Assembly: GCA_002450155.1 (NCBI GenBank)
Contig: DJYO01000009.1
Span: forward strand, 62,001-126,000
Length of the DNA stretch: 64,000 bases
Direction: 5' to 3'
DNA from: Mageeibacillus sp. UBA6976
Lineage (GTDB): Bacteria > Bacillota > Clostridia > Saccharofermentanales > Saccharofermentanaceae
Shown here one piece after another: positions 60,684-64,000 of this stretch. Positions within the stretch are counted from its first letter, which is position 1. Every line of letters starts with the position of its first letter. The notes under the pieces are model-generated. The model was given only the letters and a program-made list of their open reading frames with translations, had not been told where the DNA came from and did no database searches. A program made the translations under genes and the position numbers.

Positions 60684-61010
60684 TCAGTTTGAAGGAACTG
60701 CAGAATAGAAAAGAATGTCTTCTGTAGTTGCTATGAGGGAATGCTCATGGCCTTCCGGACAATAAAGACACTGACCCTTGGATACTTCTGATTCGGCTCC
60801 GTCCTGGATGAGCTTGCCGCTGCCTTCCAATATGAATATCATCTCGCAGGTTCCTTCGTGCTTATGGTAGCCGATAGAGCATCCGGACCTTAATAGCCCT
60901 AACATCATCTTATTCTTTCCGTCGTCATAGCACTTATTGAGAAAAACGCCTTCGCCGCCCTTGAACCCCGGATTCTCTTTCCATTCCATCTTGCTGAAAT
61001 CAGTTACCAT
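60684..61010 (-). CDS. Small cupin-domain protein
   Basis: 108 residues, a single cupin barrel: GCSIGYHKHEGTCEMIFILEGSGKLI (metal His/Glu) and GQCLYCPEGHEHSLI. Role unknown; RBS GGAGAT. Overlaps the FliB-like gene by 11 nt. Confidence 0.85.
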   Translation of the reverse strand: MVTDFSKMEWKENPGFKGGEGVFLNKCYDDGKNKMMLGLLRSGCSIGYHKHEGTCEMIFILEGSGKLIQDGAESEVSKGQCLYCPEGHEHSLIATTEDILFYSAVPSN

Positions 61011-61818
61011 ACATATCTCCTTGTCCGAAGAGGCTCTTTGCCACCTCTATATTAATATCGGAATACTCGACTTCAGATGAGAACATCCTTGCAGCTTCCA
61101 GGGGCTCTATACCTGCCAGTATAAGATCTGCCAAAAGAAGCGCTGTCTCACAGGCAAGCCGCGGGTATCCGTTGTATCTGTAGAGCATATAAACGATGAA
61201 GTTTCCCATAAGCTCGCTATACTCTTCAAGAATAGCATTTTCTTGCTCTCTTGTGGGTTTCAAATCTGCTATTTTGTTAAGGGCATCTACCCAGCTTGAT
61301 TCAAGATACTCCATATCAAGGAATATCCTGGCCCTCATAAGTGATGAGGTGAGCACAGGAGCCATCTTATCTATCTTATGGCTTATATTATCCGGGCTCT
61401 CTTCAAAAGAACTGATTTCAGATGACAGCTCCTCTCCTCCTTCAAGGGAGAAGGGTTCTTTGCTGAGCAAAATAAGCTTTGCGGCTTCTTCGCAGGCCAG
61501 AGACACACCTCCATATGTTTTGCCCTCTTTGCTGAAATAAAATCTTGGATGCTGCCTGCATATGTCGCAGATAAAATCCTCGCCATAGGTCTTTATCTGA
61601 TAGCAAAGACCGTCATCCATAAGGAAGGGACACCTGCCGTCAGGTTCAAGTATATAGCTTGAGCCCTTTATCCTGCTCTGTATTTCAGGGTGGTCCTTAA
61701 ACCTCGTCAGAGAGGCACGATCGATCGTAATTTCCCAATCCCTGCAACAAGTATGCCGGCATAAGCCGGCACTACATTGAAATCTCTTATAATATGTAGG
61801 AAAGATGATATCAGACAA
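61000..61818 (-). CDS. FliB-like Cys-rich protein (flagellin lysine N-methylase family)
   Basis: 272 residues. The Cys-rich pattern of the FliB family is present: CSAGLCRHTCCRDWEITID near the N-terminus, then GRCPFLMDDGLCYQIKTYG and ICDICRQHPRFY. In FliB these cysteines probably bind an Fe-S cluster for methylation of flagellin lysines; homologues outside flagellar loci have unknown substrates. No flagellin gene is present here. Overlaps the HEAT gene by 8 nt. Confidence 0.85.
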   Translation of the reverse strand: MSDIIFPTYYKRFQCSAGLCRHTCCRDWEITIDRASLTRFKDHPEIQSRIKGSSYILEPDGRCPFLMDDGLCYQIKTYGEDFICDICRQHPRFYFSKEGKTYGGVSLACEEAAKLILLSKEPFSLEGGEELSSEISSFEESPDNISHKIDKMAPVLTSSLMRARIFLDMEYLESSWVDALNKIADLKPTREQENAILEEYSELMGNFIVYMLYRYNGYPRLACETALLLADLILAGIEPLEAARMFSSEVEYSDINIEVAKSLFGQGDMYGN

Positions 61819-62152
61819 CTCTATCCTTCAGCACGTCAAATGCCGCCTTGGCTGTAAGCCTAACGTTAGGATCAGAATCACCGAAGGCAAGTTTCTTGAC
61901 GTATTCAAGACAATGCTTCGCATTGATATCTGCTGCTGCTGTTGCTGCTGCTGCGCGAACCATAGGTGAAGGATCACGCATCAGGGGTATCAGTGCCATT
62001 CCGCTCTCATACGAAGGTATCCTGCCCATTGCCATGGCGACTTCCATACGTACATCGTCATCGGAATCATTGGACAATTTTACAAGGGCATCGAGTTTGC
62101 CCTTGGCTGCGAACTTCGCTATTTTATTCCTTAAACCATCAATCTTTGCCAT
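61811..62152 (-). CDS. HEAT-repeat protein
   Basis: 113 residues, about three HEAT repeats (KLSNDSDDDVRMEVAMAMGRI, LMRDPSPMVRAAAATAAADI, AFGDSDPNVRLTAKAAFDVL). Start at 62152 set by GGAGTG 6 nt upstream; a GTG three codons earlier is less likely. First gene of the HEAT-FliB-cupin-ABC operon, whose genes all overlap or nearly touch. Confidence 0.85.
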   Translation of the reverse strand: MAKIDGLRNKIAKFAAKGKLDALVKLSNDSDDDVRMEVAMAMGRIPSYESGMALIPLMRDPSPMVRAAAATAAADINAKHCLEYVKKLAFGDSDPNVRLTAKAAFDVLKDRVV

Positions 62153-62217
62153 ATAGTTCACTCCCTCTGTAACAATAATATCACCGAATATATAAAAAAA
62201 ATAGACATAGAAAGAAT

Positions 62218-62235
62218 TTTTGTAAATTTACAAAA
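62218..62235. promoter_or_regulatory. 18-bp palindrome upstream of the HEAT operon
   Basis: TTTTGTAAATTTACAAAA is a perfect inverted repeat 66 nt upstream of the HEAT gene. The half TTTACAAA recurs at 62241-62248. A minus-strand promoter TTGTAA-N17-TACAAA can be drawn through it. Possible operator for an unidentified regulator. Confidence 0.5.
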
Positions 62236-62376
62236 TAATGTTTACAAATTCGTTATAATTGACCAATTGAAAAAAATCTAAAATCTGAAAAGCCTTATTT
62301 CACTAGGGGTTGCACCTAAGCGCCAAAATGGCAATAAAAATTGATCTTTTAGATAAGCGTTACGTTTGTGTATATA
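62236..62376. other. AT-rich intergenic region after the HD-GYP gene
   Basis: Contains a small GCC-AAAAT-GGC hairpin (about 62321-62331) and an AGGGGTTGCACCT inverted repeat (about 62305-62317), but no convincing terminator with a T-tract and no gene. Confidence 0.35.
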
Positions 62377-64000
62377 TTATTCCTCTAAAGCCTTGTCTGC
62401 GGTTTCCTTGAGTATGCCCTTATCAACGAGCCTCAAAAATGCATCAACGACATCAGATGACAGCTGTGTCCCGGAGTTCTCCCTGATGATGGAGACCACC
62501 TTGTCAAAGTCCATTCTCTTTCTGTAAGGACGATCAGAATACATGGCGTCAAAGCAGTCAGCAACAGAAATGATACGTGCGACCTCAGGGATATCGTTCC
62601 CCTTAAGACCTCTGGGATAACCCTTGCCATCCGGCCTTTCGTGGTGTACTCCCGCACCAATGGAAAGTTCAGGCATGATGCTGATATCCTTGAGAGCGTC
62701 ATACCCAAGCGAAGCATGGGACTGTATCGTATGGTACTCATCGTCATTAAGCTTGCCGGGCTTGTTCAAGACCTCCTCGGGGATACCGATCTTACCTATG
62801 TCATGCAGGAGCGCAATGTTGTGGTATTTCTCGATGGTATCCTCATCAAGGCCCATCTCTTCAGCCAGCATTACGGTATAGAGGGCAACTCTTGATGAAT
62901 GGCCCCTGGTATATTTGTCCTTCATATCGATGATCTTAGCGAAGGCCTCAACGATCTCTCTTACGAGGGTTTTCTGCTCATTTGCTTTGTCGGTAAGCTT
63001 CTTGGTGCGCTGATCAATATACATCTTTACGAACACACCCAGAGCTCCCAGTATGAGGAGCACCGCAACTATCCTTACCCATGTGCGCTCATAGAATGAC
63101 TTGGTCTTGACTATCACGACAGAAATGCTCTGCGTTCCGTCGCCTCTAGAGTCATCTATCTGCATCTGGAAGGTATAGGTTCCGCCCCTGAGGTTTGTAT
63201 AAGAGATAGGCATGAGATCTTCGCGGCTTACAGTTATCCACTTCTTCTCAAGGCCTTCTAGCCTGTAAGAAACATCGGGGTTCATGAGGGAATAATTGAA
63301 GACATAACCATATACGGTAAGCTTCTGTGTTGTTTCCGGTATTACGAATCTGCCGTTGCTGTCAGGATAGATGATCTCGCCGTCTGCCTCAACAAAAGGA
63401 ACACAGGCCTTAAACTCGCTGGCATCGTCCACAGTCCTGTCGATATTTACCAGAGCAACGCCTGAAGAACCTGCAATATAAAGGTCACCGTCTTCGGTAA
63501 GGGCACTGTAGGAATTGGATGTTGCGATGCATGGCAAGCCGTTATCTATTCCATAGAAGACAGTCTGAAGCCCGGATGTACCCGTAAGATTCTCTACGCT
63601 CGCAACATATATTCCGTTGCTGCTCAGTACCCAGAGCTCTCCATTGTTATTCTCATATACATCAAAGTTATTAAGATACGGGAAATCCCTGATAGTTGTT
63701 ATCTGGTAATCTTCATCCATATAAGCAAGGGAATTGCTGGTTACGATCCAGACCACATCCTTATACTTGGATCTCTTAAGCCTCATTATTACATCCGAGG
63801 TAAGACCATCCTTTGCACTTATGAGGGTCGCTCCGTTCTGGTTCAATACATAGATACCGCCGCCGTCTGTTCCGATAACAAGGTCCCCGTTATCCATCTC
63901 GCAGGCAGTCAGTATCTCAAGATTGGCAATACCGGATCCGTCATCATACACCTTGGTCACTTCGCCGTCTTTGATAAGGGCAAGACCACCTGTGCAGCAG
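62377..64000 (-). CDS. Membrane sensor with two-component propeller, Y_Y_Y and HD-GYP domains (partial)
   Basis: 541 residues visible; the reading frame stays open to the right edge, so the N-terminus is missing. Order: Reg_prop-type beta-propeller repeats (GDLVIGTDGGGIYVLNQ, GELWVLSSNGIYVAS), a triple-Tyr domain (VYGYVFNYSLMNPDVSYRLEG), one membrane helix (WVRIVAVLLILGALGVFVKM), a short linker and an HD-GYP domain with RGHSSRV, HDIGKIGIP, HHERPDGKGYP and DRPYRKRM. HD-GYP domains hydrolyse c-di-GMP; the outside propeller suggests sensing of an extracellular ligand (often polysaccharide). Confidence 0.9.
   Translation of the reverse strand, partial: CCTGGLALIKDGEVTKVYDDGSGIANLEILTACEMDNGDLVIGTDGGGIYVLNQNGATLISAKDGLTSDVIMRLKRSKYKDVVWIVTSNSLAYMDEDYQITTIRDFPYLNNFDVYENNNGELWVLSSNGIYVASVENLTGTSGLQTVFYGIDNGLPCIATSNSYSALTEDGDLYIAGSSGVALVNIDRTVDDASEFKACVPFVEADGEIIYPDSNGRFVIPETTQKLTVYGYVFNYSLMNPDVSYRLEGLEKKWITVSREDLMPISYTNLRGGTYTFQMQIDDSRGDGTQSISVVIVKTKSFYERTWVRIVAVLLILGALGVFVKMYIDQRTKKLTDKANEQKTLVREIVEAFAKIIDMKDKYTRGHSSRVALYTVMLAEEMGLDEDTIEKYHNIALLHDIGKIGIPEEVLNKPGKLNDDEYHTIQSHASLGYDALKDISIMPELSIGAGVHHERPDGKGYPRGLKGNDIPEVARIISVADCFDAMYSDRPYRKRMDFDKVVSIIRENSGTQLSSDVVDAFLRLVDKGILKETADKALEE

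Noticed and set aside
62295..62335. ACTAGGGGTTGCACCT, recalling the start of a TPP riboswitch
   Set aside because: The CTGAGA core and the second helix are missing, and neither downstream gene is linked to thiamine.
1..64000. tRNA genes, CRISPR arrays, insertion sequences, phage integrase
   Set aside because: No T-loop signature, spaced repeats, transposase or integrase reading frames were found on either strand by eye.

Overview
The window looks like chromosomal DNA of an anaerobic, gut- or rumen-type Clostridia (Bacillota), most likely Lachnospiraceae; genus is not resolvable from the sequence alone. Supporting signs are strong GGAGG-type ribosome binding sites, extended -10 promoters, a T-box in front of a complete trpEGDCFBA operon, a KtrAB potassium system, a GGGtGRT/NifU-like gene pair, a FliB-like Cys-rich protein and PadR/DUF1700/DUF4097 and TetR/YhgE modules. 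No tRNA, rRNA, CRISPR array or insertion sequence was found.

Layout. 1-9.3 kb: the edge of an AgrA/LytR-type response regulator, the PcrA helicase, ktrB-ktrA, the PadR-DUF1700-DUF4097 operon, a NimA-like flavoprotein, an SMP-30 protein and a Ca2+/cation antiporter. 9.3-16.7 kb: a YhgE/Pip heptad-repeat protein with its TetR regulator, a J-like membrane protein/Hsp70/DUF896 operon, a lipoprotein and a PPOX-fold protein. 16.7-28.6 kb: a TetR-controlled PEP/pyruvate-binding phosphotransferase, a flotillin, a three-gene membrane/phosphatase/phosphoesterase operon, the NifU-like/GGGtGRT pair, a PcfJ-like protein and a small membrane protein. 28.6-38.2 kb: an Lsa-type ABC-F gene behind a peptide-coding attenuator, facing the T-box trp operon, which carries a transporter gene at its end. 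38.2-51.6 kb: an accessory-looking region (below). 51.6-64 kb: nudC-carB, a secreted nuclease, an AGCS alanine/glycine symporter, a HEAT/FliB/cupin/ABC operon and the C-terminal part of a membrane HD-GYP sensor.

The most unusual stretch is 38.2-51.6 kb. (i) Five minus-strand genes behind an XRE repressor encode a zinc-ribbon SPFH protein, a membrane protein and two paralogous zinc-ribbon/TIR-domain proteins; the repressor's promoter carries a 14-bp palindrome. (ii) An ECF-like sigma factor is fused to a transmembrane helix and a large extracytoplasmic domain. Three promoters in the locus share GAACC(T/A)-N16-GTC(T/C)TA followed by AGGTAAnAACAT, one of them reading into the sigma gene itself, so the sigma factor's own regulon can probably be read off the DNA. 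(iii) Between these sit two tandem ~315-bp units. Each has a conserved promoter with two LytTR-like half-sites, a structured leader, a strong RBS, a 19-21-residue ORF, a 3' segment complementary to that ORF, and a terminator hairpin.

Other regulatory points: two genes (ktrB and the YhgE-linked tetR) start exactly where a -10 element would place the transcription start, so they are probably translated from leaderless mRNAs; the Lsa-type gene has a 6-codon leader peptide followed by a terminator hairpin; the trp T-box shows a UGG specifier and a UGGC tRNA-end-binding sequence, as expected for tRNA-Trp.
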